A stretch of 64,000 nucleotides of DNA from Gracilibacillus alcaliphilus. Its GTDB lineage: Bacteria > Bacillota > Bacilli > Bacillales > Amphibacillaceae. A program made the translations under genes and the position numbers. The notes below the pieces were generated by a model. That model saw only the letters and a program-made list of their open reading frames with translations, was not told where the DNA came from and searched no databases. The stretch lies in assembly GCF_016909015.1 (NCBI RefSeq), contig NZ_JAFBFA010000009.1, positions 62,001 through 126,000 of the forward strand, given 5' to 3'. This document shows positions 35,264 through 44,272 of the stretch, piece by piece (positions within the stretch are counted from its first letter, which is position 1; the number at the start of each line of letters is the position of its first letter).

Positions 35264-36068
35264 TCGCCCCGCGCGATATATCACCATAACAGTTAAAGCC
35301 TGTAATTCTGCCAAAGCAAAGTCTTATTCCATAATAATCTGCCTCAAAGTCATTATCATGATCATGCCCGCAGAACACGCCTTTCACTTGTTGGTTTAAT
35401 AATAAAGAGGTAAACAAGCCTGTATTTACTACAGGGGAAGAGATCTCTTCATATTTATAACCAAATGCTTGGCCATTTTCCCAAGCATCATGATATTCAG
35501 GCAGCGGAATATGGAGGAATAACAGATCTTCTGCTGCTTGCTTTTTCTCTTGTCGATAAAGGGCTGATACATCATTAAACCAGTTTATCTGCTTGGGATG
35601 AACAAACTCATAAGTACCAATTCCAAGCGGATCGTCTGCACCGCTGTCTATTATATAAAGGACATGTGCTAAATCGCCATTTACTTCTCTGATTTCCACA
35701 CAATAGGACTCTCGATCTTCGATAATAAAGCTGTGTTTCTTTTCAACGGCATGTGTCAGCTTACTTTCTAATCCCCTTAAGTCAGATCTAGTAATACCTT
35801 CTTCTGTATCATGGTTACCATAGGTTACTGCAATTGGTTTCTCTAAGCTGTTAAAAACTTCAAGCAGTTCATGAAAACTCTCCTCTGGAGCTTCTACACC
35901 CTCAGACCAGATTAAATCCCCTGTCACCACAATTAAATCAGGATCAGTTTCTTTTGCTGCTGTTCTGATCAGATCGAATGTTTTCTGGTCATCCGCATTT
36001 AACGGGGTGGCCCCGATGTGTAAATCGGTTAATTGTAAGATTTTAAAGCTATCTTTATTTTTCAGCAT
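35247..36068 (-). CDS. Metallophosphoesterase, C-terminus replaced at a deletion joint
   Basis: 273 residues from the ATG at 36068, eight bases after TGGAGGC. Calcineurin-like motifs are complete: LQLTDLHIG, VVTGDLIWSEG, VTYGNHDTEEG, LFLHIPLPE and FCGHDHDND. After GDISRGARV the family would normally continue for a short tail, but here three foreign residues (SGG) and a stop follow, at the same place where the truncated Gfo/Idh/MocA frame begins. All metal ligands precede the joint, so activity may be kept. Probable phosphodiesterase or phosphatase of unknown substrate. Confidence 0.8.
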   Translation of the reverse strand: MLKNKDSFKILQLTDLHIGATPLNADDQKTFDLIRTAAKETDPDLIVVTGDLIWSEGVEAPEESFHELLEVFNSLEKPIAVTYGNHDTEEGITRSDLRGLESKLTHAVEKKHSFIIEDRESYCVEIREVNGDLAHVLYIIDSGADDPLGIGTYEFVHPKQINWFNDVSALYRQEKKQAAEDLLFLHIPLPEYHDAWENGQAFGYKYEEISSPVVNTGLFTSLLLNQQVKGVFCGHDHDNDFEADYYGIRLCFGRITGFNCYGDISRGARVSGG

Positions 36069-36389
36069 CACTATTAGCCTCCATCTATTGTAATCCATAT
36101 CCAAACATATATTTATCGTAAGAAATAAAGGACGTCTCTACAATAGGTCATGTAACAATTTTTGTCTTATTAAGATGGAATAATAGTTTATGAGGAAGGT
36201 TGGAATAAGGAAAAAACGAGGAGGTGTATAGATAAATACTGGTGTCTAACGTTATATAGCAATATAAATCGCATGAGTTAACCCGAAACCGACACACTAG
36301 ATTTTCTCTTGTGACAGTTTCGGATAATATCTCTTCATTATGTGTATACGTAAAAAATTTTATTACCGACTGTTGCGTCAGTCTTTGAC
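36069..36389. other. Intergenic region between two metallophosphoesterase genes
   Basis: It contains the promoter region of the preceding minus-strand gene and a hairpin CCGAAAC (36283-36289)/GTTTCGG (36317-36323), extended by CACA/TGTG, with no T-run. No gene was found. Confidence 0.4.
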
Positions 36390-37292
36390 TTACCTTCTGT
36401 CATCCATCATATACAGATCAGCCCAAACTTTCTTTTCATGGTCTCTAAAATAAACCCCTATCGTATCGTCTTCATATATTTCAAGAATAACGGAGCGTAC
36501 TTCATCTCCGCGCCGGTTTTCCAACGAGGAAACATTGATCTGAGGCGTTTTTTCATGGTCAACATAGGCAATTTTTCGATATGCTTGCTCTTTGCCATGT
36601 ACAACATCACCAATATGTGAATGGCCATAAAAATGGACTTTCACATTATCAGGCAATGGTAACAGCGGATCCCATAACGGAAAAGCACGATTACCACCAG
36701 CAAAGGAACCATGAGATACAGTGATCACTTTTTTTGAACTTTGTGCAATCTCCTGTCTTAATTTCAAGAAATCTTCCTTTGTAAAAGGATACTTATCTTC
36801 GTTTCCGTGAATGAGACCATGGGTAGATATCCATTCTCCAAATGGATCCCCGTGATCAGACAGAAAAACAATTTTATAATCCCCTATGTCTTCCGTAAAA
36901 TAAAAGGATGTGAGCTGATCAATCGTTTTCCATCCATCTGTATTAGCAACAGCCTCATAAAAGAAAACAGGCAATCGTTCTGCTTCCCCTCGATGTGCCC
37001 ACATATAATCGAAATCATGATTCCCTAACACAAATCGAACAGGAATGTCCAAAGGTTTGAGTAAATTCAATTGAATATCTATCATCTCTTGCAATTGGTC
37101 CTTGTTGCTTCCTTCCACAGCATCACCAAGGTACCATATGTAATCACATGCTAGCTGTAAATCTTTAAAGTCATCTACTGCCGTTGACAAGCAATAAGCC
37201 GCTTGTTCCGGTATCGATTGCTGCAAATCGGAAAACAGCCATATTCTATGTTTCACTTTGTCTTGCAAATGTTTGCGCACATTGCCAATCAT
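36390..37292 (-). CDS. Metallophosphoesterase
   Basis: 300 residues. Motifs: LFSDLQQS (first metal Asp), WYLGDAVEG, VLGNHDFDY, TVSHGSF and HFYGHSHIG, giving the complete two-metal calcineurin-like site. It is not close to the 35247-36068 enzyme: spacing and flanks differ. An AAGGTGACGAG ribosome binding site precedes the ATG. Substrate unknown; members include phosphodiesterases and nucleotidases. It has its own upstream region, divergent from the small gene at 37379. Confidence 0.85.
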   Translation of the reverse strand: MIGNVRKHLQDKVKHRIWLFSDLQQSIPEQAAYCLSTAVDDFKDLQLACDYIWYLGDAVEGSNKDQLQEMIDIQLNLLKPLDIPVRFVLGNHDFDYMWAHRGEAERLPVFFYEAVANTDGWKTIDQLTSFYFTEDIGDYKIVFLSDHGDPFGEWISTHGLIHGNEDKYPFTKEDFLKLRQEIAQSSKKVITVSHGSFAGGNRAFPLWDPLLPLPDNVKVHFYGHSHIGDVVHGKEQAYRKIAYVDHEKTPQINVSSLENRRGDEVRSVILEIYEDDTIGVYFRDHEKKVWADLYMMDDRR

Positions 37293-37378
37293 CTCGTCAC
37301 CTTCTTATTTTGGTTATGGAAAAATCCCTTATTAAAGCGTTATCACTTTACACTTGATGAAAGTATACTACGAACAAA

Positions 37379-37606
37379 ATGTTTTTGAAACCTAAAAAAA
37401 TTGAAATACTTGATGTTGATTTGATAGAATACAATCGAATTGACATCGGTAACATTAACTGGGATGATGATCAAGTAGAGCAAGTTACTAAAATGATTTT
37501 TGAAACTATTATTGAATTGTCAAACAGACTGATGGAAGCATCGACACACATAGGTAGGCAAGCCGTTCCAGTTATTTGTACCGTACGTAATCAAAACGGA
37601 TCTTAG
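37379..37606 (+). CDS. Small hypothetical protein upstream of GH18 gene
   Basis: 75 residues, acidic and rich in Ile and Asp at the N-terminus, with a probable amphipathic helix in the middle (QVEQVTKMIFETIIELSNRL). Only a weak ribosome binding site (GATGAAAG) precedes the ATG. It ends 17 bases before the GH18 gene, which suggests cotranscription. No family recognised. It could be a minor regulatory protein or a chance frame, though the close spacing favours a real gene. Confidence 0.45.
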   Translation: MFLKPKKIEILDVDLIEYNRIDIGNINWDDDQVEQVTKMIFETIIELSNRLMEASTHIGRQAVPVICTVRNQNGS

Positions 37607-37623
37607 GGAAGGATGGATGGAAT

Positions 37624-38673
37624 ATGGGAAATGAATGTAAAATTATCGGATATGTGGGCGATAGTGACTTACCAAATCTGCGAGAAGAGGATGCCCTAAA
37701 GTTAACACACATTAATATTGCGTTTGGTCATGTAAAAAATGATGAAATCAGTATTGATCATTTAAAACACTTGCATCAGCTTGAAAAAATTAAAGCGTTT
37801 AATCCAAAGCTTACTATTTTACTCTCAGTTGGCGGATGGAGTGCAGGCGGATTCTCAGAAGCAGCTTCAACTGCTGCCGGCAGACAAAAGATGGCAGAAA
37901 GTGCCGTACGAATTGTAAGGGAATATAAGGAACTGGATGGCATTGATCTTGACTGGGAATATCCGTGCTATGGAGAGGCTGGTATTGAATCGTCCCCAGA
38001 TGATAAGGAAAACTTTACATACCTTTTAAAGCAAATCTGGGAAGAACTGGACGCGCTCCAGCAGGAAACAGGAAAGTATGCTCTTCTAACAATTGCAACC
38101 GGTGCTGATCAATACTATATTGATGGAACGGAAATGGACAAGATAGAACAGTATTTGGATTATGTGCAGCTGATGACATATGATATGCGCGGCGGCTTCC
38201 AAGTACTTACTGGTCATCATACGAATTTATATACGCCGACAGGTGATTTATTCCGAATTAGTGTCGATCAATCTGTCCACTTATTTATGAAAGCAGGCGT
38301 ACCACGTGAAAAAATTGTTGTAGGAGCTGCTTTCTATTCACGGATGTGGAAGAATGTACCGAATAAGAATAACGGTTATTTGCAGATGTCGCCAGGTTCA
38401 GGCGGATACGGCCCTGATTTTACCGAACTTGCTTCTGATTATATTCACACAAATGGCTACACACGCTTCTGGGATAATGAAGCAAAAGCACCCTACCTGT
38501 TTGATGGAAGTACCTTTATTTCTTATGATGATGAAGAATCAATCAAACATAAATGTAACTATGTGCATCATGAAGGGCTAGGCGGCATTATGTTCTGGGA
38601 ATACAAGTGTGATAAAACCTATCGTCTTTTAGAGGCGATGCATAAAGCAAGGAATGTGAAAAGTAAATATTGA
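37624..38673 (+). CDS. Glycoside hydrolase family 18, chitinase-like, without signal peptide
   Basis: 349 residues. The GH18 catalytic motif LDGIDLDWEYP is intact, with Glu112 as acid and Asp105, Asp108 and Asp110 in the DxxDxDxE pattern. SVGGWS (strand 3), QLMTYDMRG and the closing GGIMFWEYKCD complete the barrel. There is no secretion signal, so it would act in the cytoplasm or the spore, perhaps on imported chito-oligosaccharides or peptidoglycan fragments. Spore-associated GH18 enzymes of Bacillus also lack classical signals. No carbohydrate-binding module. Confidence 0.9.
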   Translation: MGNECKIIGYVGDSDLPNLREEDALKLTHINIAFGHVKNDEISIDHLKHLHQLEKIKAFNPKLTILLSVGGWSAGGFSEAASTAAGRQKMAESAVRIVREYKELDGIDLDWEYPCYGEAGIESSPDDKENFTYLLKQIWEELDALQQETGKYALLTIATGADQYYIDGTEMDKIEQYLDYVQLMTYDMRGGFQVLTGHHTNLYTPTGDLFRISVDQSVHLFMKAGVPREKIVVGAAFYSRMWKNVPNKNNGYLQMSPGSGGYGPDFTELASDYIHTNGYTRFWDNEAKAPYLFDGSTFISYDDEESIKHKCNYVHHEGLGGIMFWEYKCDKTYRLLEAMHKARNVKSKY

Positions 38674-38698
38674 CATTCCCTTTCATTTATGAGAGAAT
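38670..38698 (+). promoter_or_regulatory. Candidate promoter for the cvfB leader
   Basis: A perfect TTGACA (38670-38675), overlapping the stop codon of the GH18 gene, a 17-base spacer and GAGAAT (4 of 6 matches to TATAAT). A transcript from here would carry a leader of about 310 bases before cvfB. Confidence 0.5.
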
Positions 38699-38725
38699 GT
38701 TAAGGTTAACAAACTAAAGTAACAA

Positions 38726-38910
38726 ATAAGTGTAGCTGGTATTCTACTTCATATTTTTGAAAATACTTATTCACACTGGCGCGACTAAGGGGTCGCAAGG
38801 ACGTAAGAGCAGGTAGGGCTTATGTTGCTTAAGTTAGGAAATCCCAGTGGAATATTTACCGCGGTAAAGTGAAATTCTATTAATGAAATTTCCCACCTGA
38901 ATTTGTCAGG
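38726..38910 (+). promoter_or_regulatory. Structured 5' leader RNA upstream of cvfB
   Basis: Nested helices are visible: AATAAGT (38726-38732)/ACTTATT (38765-38771) enclosing GTAG/CTAC and TATTTT/AAAATA hairpins; CACTGG (38774-38779)/CCAGTG (38844-38849) enclosing GCGAC/GTCGC (38781-38785 with 38792-38796) and a second arm; a TTTACCGCGGTAAA palindrome (38855-38868); and CCTGA/TCAGG (38896-38910). The segment CCAGTGGAA can alternatively pair with TTCCCACCTG at 38890-38899, which offers a switch. A terminator follows at 38953-38985. It does not match any riboswitch consensus I know. Confidence 0.6.
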
Positions 38911-38952
38911 ATATAAAATAAATCATAAATCTTATGTGTTACTTTATCAATC

Positions 38953-38987
38953 AAAGGGGTACTCTTATAGTAGGAGTACCCCTTTTC
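38953..38987 (+). terminator. Attenuator terminator in the cvfB leader
   Basis: AAAGGGGTACTC (38953-38964) pairs perfectly with GAGTACCCCTTT (38974-38985), ending in a short T-run. It lies 28 bases before the cvfB start codon and downstream of the structured leader, so transcription into cvfB must either read through it or start after it. Confidence 0.8.
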
Positions 38988-39013
38988 CAATACATATGAA
39001 AGAAGGTTTTAAT

Positions 39014-39862
39014 ATGAATAATCTAATAGGTACGATCCAAACACTGAAGGTACTGCGAACAATTGATACTGGTTATGTGTTAGAAAACGACATCCTCCTG
39101 CACCATAATGAAACAGACTCGGAACTTGAGGCTGAACAATCTGTGGATGTTTTTCTTTACCAGGATAAAAAAGGACAAACTATTGCAACGACACAATTAC
39201 CAACTATTCAAATCGATAAGTATGGCTGGGCAGAAGTGGTTGAAGTCTTACCACACTTAGGTGTATTTGTTAATATTGGTACGTCAAAAGAAATCCTCGT
39301 ATCAAAAGATGATTTACCATTGTTCGAAAGCGTATGGCCAATCATCGGTGATGAACTTTATGTTTCATTAGGCAAAGATCGCAAAGGACGCTTGCTTGCA
39401 CTCCCTGCGACAGAAGGCATTATGGAAAGAATATTTGAATTAGCCCCTGATGATCTATTGAATGCAACTATCAGTGGCCGCATCTACCGTACAGACAGAG
39501 AAGGATCTGCATGTATAACAGACGAGGGCTATCGCGGGTTTATCCATCACACCGAACGAAAAGAAGAGCCGCGCTTAGGTGAACGAGTGGAAGGTCGTGT
39601 GATTGAAGTGAAACATGATGGCACATTAAATGTATCACTCAGACCATTAAAACAACACAGTATGGGTGAAGATGCCGATATGATATTGGCTCGATTAGAA
39701 GAAAGTAATGGCATTATTCCGTTTTCCGACAAAAGTGACCCTGAAGATATCCGTGGCACATTTCACATAAGTAAAGCAGCATTCAAACGTGCACTTGGTA
39801 AATTATTGAAAGAAGGGAAAGTAGAACAGCGTGATGGGAAAACTTACTTAAAATCTAAGTAA
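39014..39862 (+). CDS. cvfB: CvfB-type S1-domain RNA-binding protein
   Basis: 282 residues from the ATG at 39014 with AAGAAGG upstream. The order is that of CvfB/YitL: a degenerate S1-like N-terminal domain, an S1 domain (GWAEVVEVLPHLGVFVNIGT), a further S1 domain (LLNATISGRIYRTDREGSAC, RGFIHHTERKEEPRLGERVE) and a C-terminal winged helix (DIRGTFHISKAAFKRALGKL). In Staphylococcus this protein binds RNA and influences virulence-gene expression. Its own leader is structured and ends in a terminator, suggesting attenuation control. Confidence 0.92.
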   Translation: MNNLIGTIQTLKVLRTIDTGYVLENDILLHHNETDSELEAEQSVDVFLYQDKKGQTIATTQLPTIQIDKYGWAEVVEVLPHLGVFVNIGTSKEILVSKDDLPLFESVWPIIGDELYVSLGKDRKGRLLALPATEGIMERIFELAPDDLLNATISGRIYRTDREGSACITDEGYRGFIHHTERKEEPRLGERVEGRVIEVKHDGTLNVSLRPLKQHSMGEDADMILARLEESNGIIPFSDKSDPEDIRGTFHISKAAFKRALGKLLKEGKVEQRDGKTYLKSK

Positions 39863-39919
39863 CCATATTTCTCTCAACTTTTTAGACATTAGGACCTTAC
39901 GATTTCGTTTAGAAATACT

Positions 39920-39957
39920 AATCGGCCAATCATTCACAAATTAATGATTGGCCGATT
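39920..39957. terminator. Strong bidirectional terminator after cvfB
   Basis: AATCGGCCAATCATT (39920-39934) pairs perfectly with AATGATTGGCCGATT (39943-39957), followed by TATTTATG. It is shared by convergent transcription from the GH127-type gene. Confidence 0.85.
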
Positions 39958-40074
39958 TATTTATGTTTGTATCTGAAATACCAAGTTGTTAAATAGTTGC
40001 TTTTACACATTCAACAGTAAAGAATATCAGCAGGCACTCAACCCAGTCACTTCTATAATAAAATCATCTATTTT

Positions 40075-41934
40075 TCACAGCTCAATAAACGGCACCTCTG
40101 TCATTCTTAAATTTGTACATCCATAAGGCAAAAGCTTAATCTTCTTTACTCCACTTACTGGCTTTCTATCTGCCGGGGTTCTTGTAACCACCCCATCTTT
40201 TTGAGGCCAATCAATCTCTACTACCTTTGCCGAGGCTTCAAGTGGTGGTTCAACTGGATTAAAAGGAATCTCTCCCACTTTATGGAATTGGAGGTCTATT
40301 CCTTTATCTATATAGGCATAATTCCAAGATGATGTAGGGGTCACTTCATAATCACAATGCGGATAAACCCGCAGAGTTTCACTTTCACCGTAATCTATTC
40401 TGTTCCACTCTTCTTCGACAGCTATCGATAACAGAAGCGGTCCCCTTCTAACTGCGACCATATTCTCTGGCCTATTTATGAATTCCGACTCATAGTGTAA
40501 AATCACATCGATTGTTTCTCCATCTTCCCATACTTTAGATATATTATGGTATTCCCCGCTCTTTGCCGGCTTTCCATTTACCGTTGCGCTGGAACAAAAT
40601 GCTGGAATTCTAATATCTAGATCTAATGCACACGGTTGTTCCACTTGAACGGTGAATTGCATCGTGTTACGAAATGGATAGTCTGTTGCAAGGTGGACCT
40701 TTATCCTTTGATCGTCAACAGTTGTTTCTACTTCTGCAGGTGCAAATGCGGTACAAGCGATTCCTTTCTTCGTTTTCATAAAAGTGGATAAGGCAAACTT
40801 AGGCCAAGCCTGATTAAAATTAGCAGTGCAGCAACCAAAGTGCGGTTCTAATCCAAATATATGAGCCTCACCATTATTCGTTCGAAATGGTTGTTTTCCT
40901 TCTTCAATCCTGCTGCATTCCACCTGATTTACCATTTGATCATATTGATGGGACCACATATCAGGACTAATTGCTGCCGGCAAAGCGTTATAAGCGATAT
41001 ATTCAAGATGGTCTGACCACTTTACATCACCAGTTACTTGAATTAGGTTCTCTAACGAATACATAAATTCTGCTACTGCACATAGTTCGGTTCCTTGAGT
41101 AGGGCTGTCACCTGAGAGACATTCGTCTCCAGTGAAAATACCCGTGGCAGTCCCATGAAATGTTAATAATTGCTCAAGCATTTTATCTGCAAAACGTTGA
41201 TCGGTCTCTTTTTTGCTTATTCTGCTAAATAAAGCTAGTGATTTCACTGCCATTGCTTGATTCACCACATGACTCATTTGACTCCAATGTCCAAAAGAGC
41301 TCGGCTTTTCATACGGCCAATGTTCATATAAAGATTGATAATCAAAGCCCTGTGCCTTTAATTTAACAGCTAGTTGAAGCAGCCAGTCTTCCTGTCTTCT
41401 TTCATATAGCCAATATATTGGTATCAACATTTCAAACCATCTGGTAGAGGCCCAATTAAAGATAGTGAATTGATCAATATGCTTGTCAAAATGGACAGTC
41501 GCTCGATGAATAACCTCTTCTATTCTTTCATCCTTACTACAATCATGGTAAACAACCAATACCTTTAATAGTAGAAATAAGGCCCACATATCATATTGGC
41601 CTCTCTCTTCCTTTGAACATGGACAAATCCAACCATCTTCTTCTTGTCCGTCTATAATGGCATCGATATACTTTTTTGCACGAGCTTTCATATCTTCGTC
41701 ATCTAATAAATATGCTAGAGGGATAAAACCGTCTAACCAATAAGGGACTCGCTCCCAGCCTTCCTTATCTCCGCCAATCCATTTACTATCTTTAATATCT
41801 GGCCAAAATTTGTCTAAATTACCACTGAGTCCTTTTGCTTGAAGCTGAAGCTGTCGTAATAGCCATCCCTTGGGCTTTATCTCTTTGGTTGTTAATGGTT
41901 GAAACATTAATTCCCCAATCACTTTTGTGGTCAT
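40075..41934 (-). CDS. Glycoside hydrolase family 127-type protein (DUF1680), beta-L-arabinofuranosidase-like
   Basis: 619 residues without a signal peptide, so cytoplasmic. The N-terminal (alpha/alpha)6 barrel contains GWERVPYWLDGFIPLAYLL and a helix with Glu283 and Cys285 (GTELCAVAEFMYSL). The FGCCTANF motif supplies Cys368 and Cys369. This Glu-Cys...Cys-Cys set is the zinc-thiolate nucleophile centre of beta-L-arabinofuranosidase HypBA1. The C-terminal ~250 residues are beta-rich. It follows an ABC importer in the same operon, so it probably cleaves imported L-arabinofuranosides or related glycosides. The AAGGCGGGAT ribosome binding site supports this start. Confidence 0.88.
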   Translation of the reverse strand: MTTKVIGELMFQPLTTKEIKPKGWLLRQLQLQAKGLSGNLDKFWPDIKDSKWIGGDKEGWERVPYWLDGFIPLAYLLDDEDMKARAKKYIDAIIDGQEEDGWICPCSKEERGQYDMWALFLLLKVLVVYHDCSKDERIEEVIHRATVHFDKHIDQFTIFNWASTRWFEMLIPIYWLYERRQEDWLLQLAVKLKAQGFDYQSLYEHWPYEKPSSFGHWSQMSHVVNQAMAVKSLALFSRISKKETDQRFADKMLEQLLTFHGTATGIFTGDECLSGDSPTQGTELCAVAEFMYSLENLIQVTGDVKWSDHLEYIAYNALPAAISPDMWSHQYDQMVNQVECSRIEEGKQPFRTNNGEAHIFGLEPHFGCCTANFNQAWPKFALSTFMKTKKGIACTAFAPAEVETTVDDQRIKVHLATDYPFRNTMQFTVQVEQPCALDLDIRIPAFCSSATVNGKPAKSGEYHNISKVWEDGETIDVILHYESEFINRPENMVAVRRGPLLLSIAVEEEWNRIDYGESETLRVYPHCDYEVTPTSSWNYAYIDKGIDLQFHKVGEIPFNPVEPPLEASAKVVEIDWPQKDGVVTRTPADRKPVSGVKKIKLLPYGCTNLRMTEVPFIEL

Positions 41935-42015
41935 ATGTTATCCCGCCTTTTCTTTATCATATTGACTTCTCTAGAAATAAAGTGTACAGGGTTTTACTCC
42001 CGTACACTCCATTGA

Positions 42016-43320
42016 TTATTGATTTGCTTCCTCCAACAGTCCCTCTAATATTGGAGCTAATTCATCGGCTGCTTTATCTGCTTCTAATTCATCAAGACCA
42101 ACCAAATCAAATTTCTTCATGGATTCATTCATCAATTCTTGCCAATTATTCGTAAAAGGAACTTCTCTTGAATAATCTACTGATTGGAACCATACTGCTT
42201 TTTCTTCCGAATTTAACGGATTAAACATATCATTTTCTCGTTCCTCAGCTACTGATTTCAATGTTGGTATTCCTCCTAATCCATGATCCACTAAAATATT
42301 TTCAGCTTCTTCGCTCATGAAGAATTCAATAGCCTCCCATGCCTCTTCTACATGGTCAGAACCTTTATAGATAACATACTTGTCTATAAAATTAGGTGTA
42401 ACAGCTTCCCCTTTAGAGCTTCTTGGAATCGGAGCAACCCCCCATTCAAATGAATCAATTTCTGCAAAGGACGGCATCATCCATTGACCTTCTGCAATCA
42501 TGCCCAACCTCCCTGTTTTAAACAATTGATCGACAGGCATCGTTTCTGTTTCTGCTGGTGTGGGGGAAATCCCCGATTGTATAAGACTTTGAAGAAATGT
42601 TAATGCTTCTTTAGATTCTTCTGTATTCACAATGGGTTCTGTCATTTCTTCATTGATTAATCCACCATTATTCGACCATAAATATTGAATAGACCGTTCT
42701 GGGTTAAAACCTACATAAGCCCCGTATTGTTTATTAGCTCCTGAACCTTTCGTTATCTTTTCTGCAGCTTCTTTATATTGATCCCAAGTCCACGCTTCTT
42801 CCCAATCTGCTGGCGGATATTCAATACCTGCTTCATCAAATAAGTTTTTATTATAATACATTGCCATGGTATAAACTCCAATTGGTGCACCATATATATT
42901 GCCATCTGTGTATTCCGTAAAAATAGAGTCATAATAGTCATCTTTGTTTAATGATTCTATAAATGGCGATAAATCTTCTAATTGTCCTTTGGAAGAATAC
43001 ATGGGCATATAGGCTACGCCGATTCTGCCAATATCAGGCGGATCACCTGAAGCTATTTGAGCCGTCATTTTTTGATTATACTCATCCCAGCTTCCGGGCA
43101 AACGTTCTAACTTCACCTCAATATCCGTTTGTGATTCATTAAAGGCGTCCACTATTCCTTGCCATCCAGGCATCTCGTCGGTACCTGCCACAATGGACAT
43201 TCGTAATTCTACTTTATCACCCTCTCCGCTATCACCCTCTGAACCGGTATCATTGGAGCAGCCAACCATTAATAAGACCAAAGACAATACTAATGCACCC
43301 CATAATGTAATCTCTTTCAT
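42016..43320 (-). CDS. Sugar-binding lipoprotein of ABC transporter, locus 3
   Basis: 434 residues from the ATG at 43320, preceded by GGAGGG. Lipobox LMVGC with Cys21. Family-1 solute-binding protein (VELRMSIVAGTDEMPGWQGI, DIGRIGVAYMPMYSSKGQLE, APIGVYTMAMYYNKNLFDEA, EEAWEAIEFFMSEEAENILV). It lies between the permeases and the GH127-type gene, unlike the usual order in which the binding protein comes first. Ligand probably an arabinose-containing oligosaccharide, by context only. Confidence 0.9.
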   Translation of the reverse strand: MKEITLWGALVLSLVLLMVGCSNDTGSEGDSGEGDKVELRMSIVAGTDEMPGWQGIVDAFNESQTDIEVKLERLPGSWDEYNQKMTAQIASGDPPDIGRIGVAYMPMYSSKGQLEDLSPFIESLNKDDYYDSIFTEYTDGNIYGAPIGVYTMAMYYNKNLFDEAGIEYPPADWEEAWTWDQYKEAAEKITKGSGANKQYGAYVGFNPERSIQYLWSNNGGLINEEMTEPIVNTEESKEALTFLQSLIQSGISPTPAETETMPVDQLFKTGRLGMIAEGQWMMPSFAEIDSFEWGVAPIPRSSKGEAVTPNFIDKYVIYKGSDHVEEAWEAIEFFMSEEAENILVDHGLGGIPTLKSVAEERENDMFNPLNSEEKAVWFQSVDYSREVPFTNNWQELMNESMKKFDLVGLDELEADKAADELAPILEGLLEEANQ

Positions 43321-43387
43321 CTTAACCCTCCTCATATTTAATTTTCAATATTCATTTTTTATGTTGGTGAATACTTACAATATAGAA

Positions 43388-44272
43388 CTAACCTTTTAAT
43401 CCACTTAATGTAATTCCTTCAATGAAATATCTTTGTGCAAATAAATAAATGATTAATACAGGAATAAGTGATATAGCAGAAGCAGCCATTAACACCGTCC
43501 AATCTGTTGTGTATAGTCCTTGAAATGAAGCAATAATTAAAGGAATTGTAAACTTAGATTCATCATTCAAATAAATAAGCGGCGCCAAGAAATTATTCCA
43601 GTTTGCCATAAAAGTAAAAATCCCTAAAGCAGCTAGAGCTGGCTTACAATTTGGCAGTACTATCTTCCAATAAATCTGCCATGTATTTAACCCATCAATT
43701 CTAGCCGCATCTTCTAGTTCAGTTGGAAATGTACTCATAAATTGCCGAAGTAGAAATACGCCAAAAGCATTGGTTAGAATTGGTGGTATAATAAGCGGAA
43801 GGTGTGTATTCACCCAACCAATTTCTTTGAATAACATAAACATAGGAATGAGCGTTATTTGTCCTGGAATCATCATCGTAGCTAACAGCACGACAAACAG
43901 AAAGTTCTTCCCCACAAAATTGATTTTAGCAAAAGCATAACCTGCCATGGAACAGCTAATTAAAGTGCCTATTGTCACTAACCCCGTTATTTTTAGGCTA
44001 TTCCAATAAGCTAAGGCAAAGGGTAACGCTGACCACGCTTTTCTGTAATTTTCAAACTCAAAAGGGTTTGGAATAAGCCGAGGAGGGTATTCAAATACTG
44101 CTCCTTGTCCCTTTAAAGAGGTAGAGATCATCCATATAAATGGCACCAGCATAATCAATGCGCCTGTAATTAAAACAATATAGATAAAACCTTTCATAAA
44201 ATATTGTCTTACTCTCTTTCCATTTTCTTGTGTGTCAGACCTTTTGGAACGACCTAACGTCATACTAGGCAT
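43388..44272 (-). CDS. Carbohydrate ABC transporter permease (MalG type), locus 3
   Basis: 294 residues, six helices starting FIYIVLITGALIMLVPFIWM, EAA loop ELEDAARIDGLNTWQIYWKI and the terminal RYFIEGITLSGLKG. Its start overlaps the preceding permease by 8 bases, showing translational coupling. Works with the MalF-type partner and the lipoprotein at 42016. Confidence 0.92.
   Translation of the reverse strand: MPSMTLGRSKRSDTQENGKRVRQYFMKGFIYIVLITGALIMLVPFIWMISTSLKGQGAVFEYPPRLIPNPFEFENYRKAWSALPFALAYWNSLKITGLVTIGTLISCSMAGYAFAKINFVGKNFLFVVLLATMMIPGQITLIPMFMLFKEIGWVNTHLPLIIPPILTNAFGVFLLRQFMSTFPTELEDAARIDGLNTWQIYWKIVLPNCKPALAALGIFTFMANWNNFLAPLIYLNDESKFTIPLIIASFQGLYTTDWTVLMAASAISLIPVLIIYLFAQRYFIEGITLSGLKG

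Noticed and set aside
38774..38849. c-di-GMP-I riboswitch suggested by GACGTAAGAGC
   Set aside because: The GEMM core (GGCAAACC, GAAA tetraloop and GACGCAAAGCC in register) is not present.
38840..38870. T-box-like sequence (GTGGAA...ACCGCGG) in the cvfB leader
   Set aside because: It lacks the full T-box AGGGTGGNACCGCG, a specifier loop layout and an aminoacyl-tRNA or amino-acid gene downstream.
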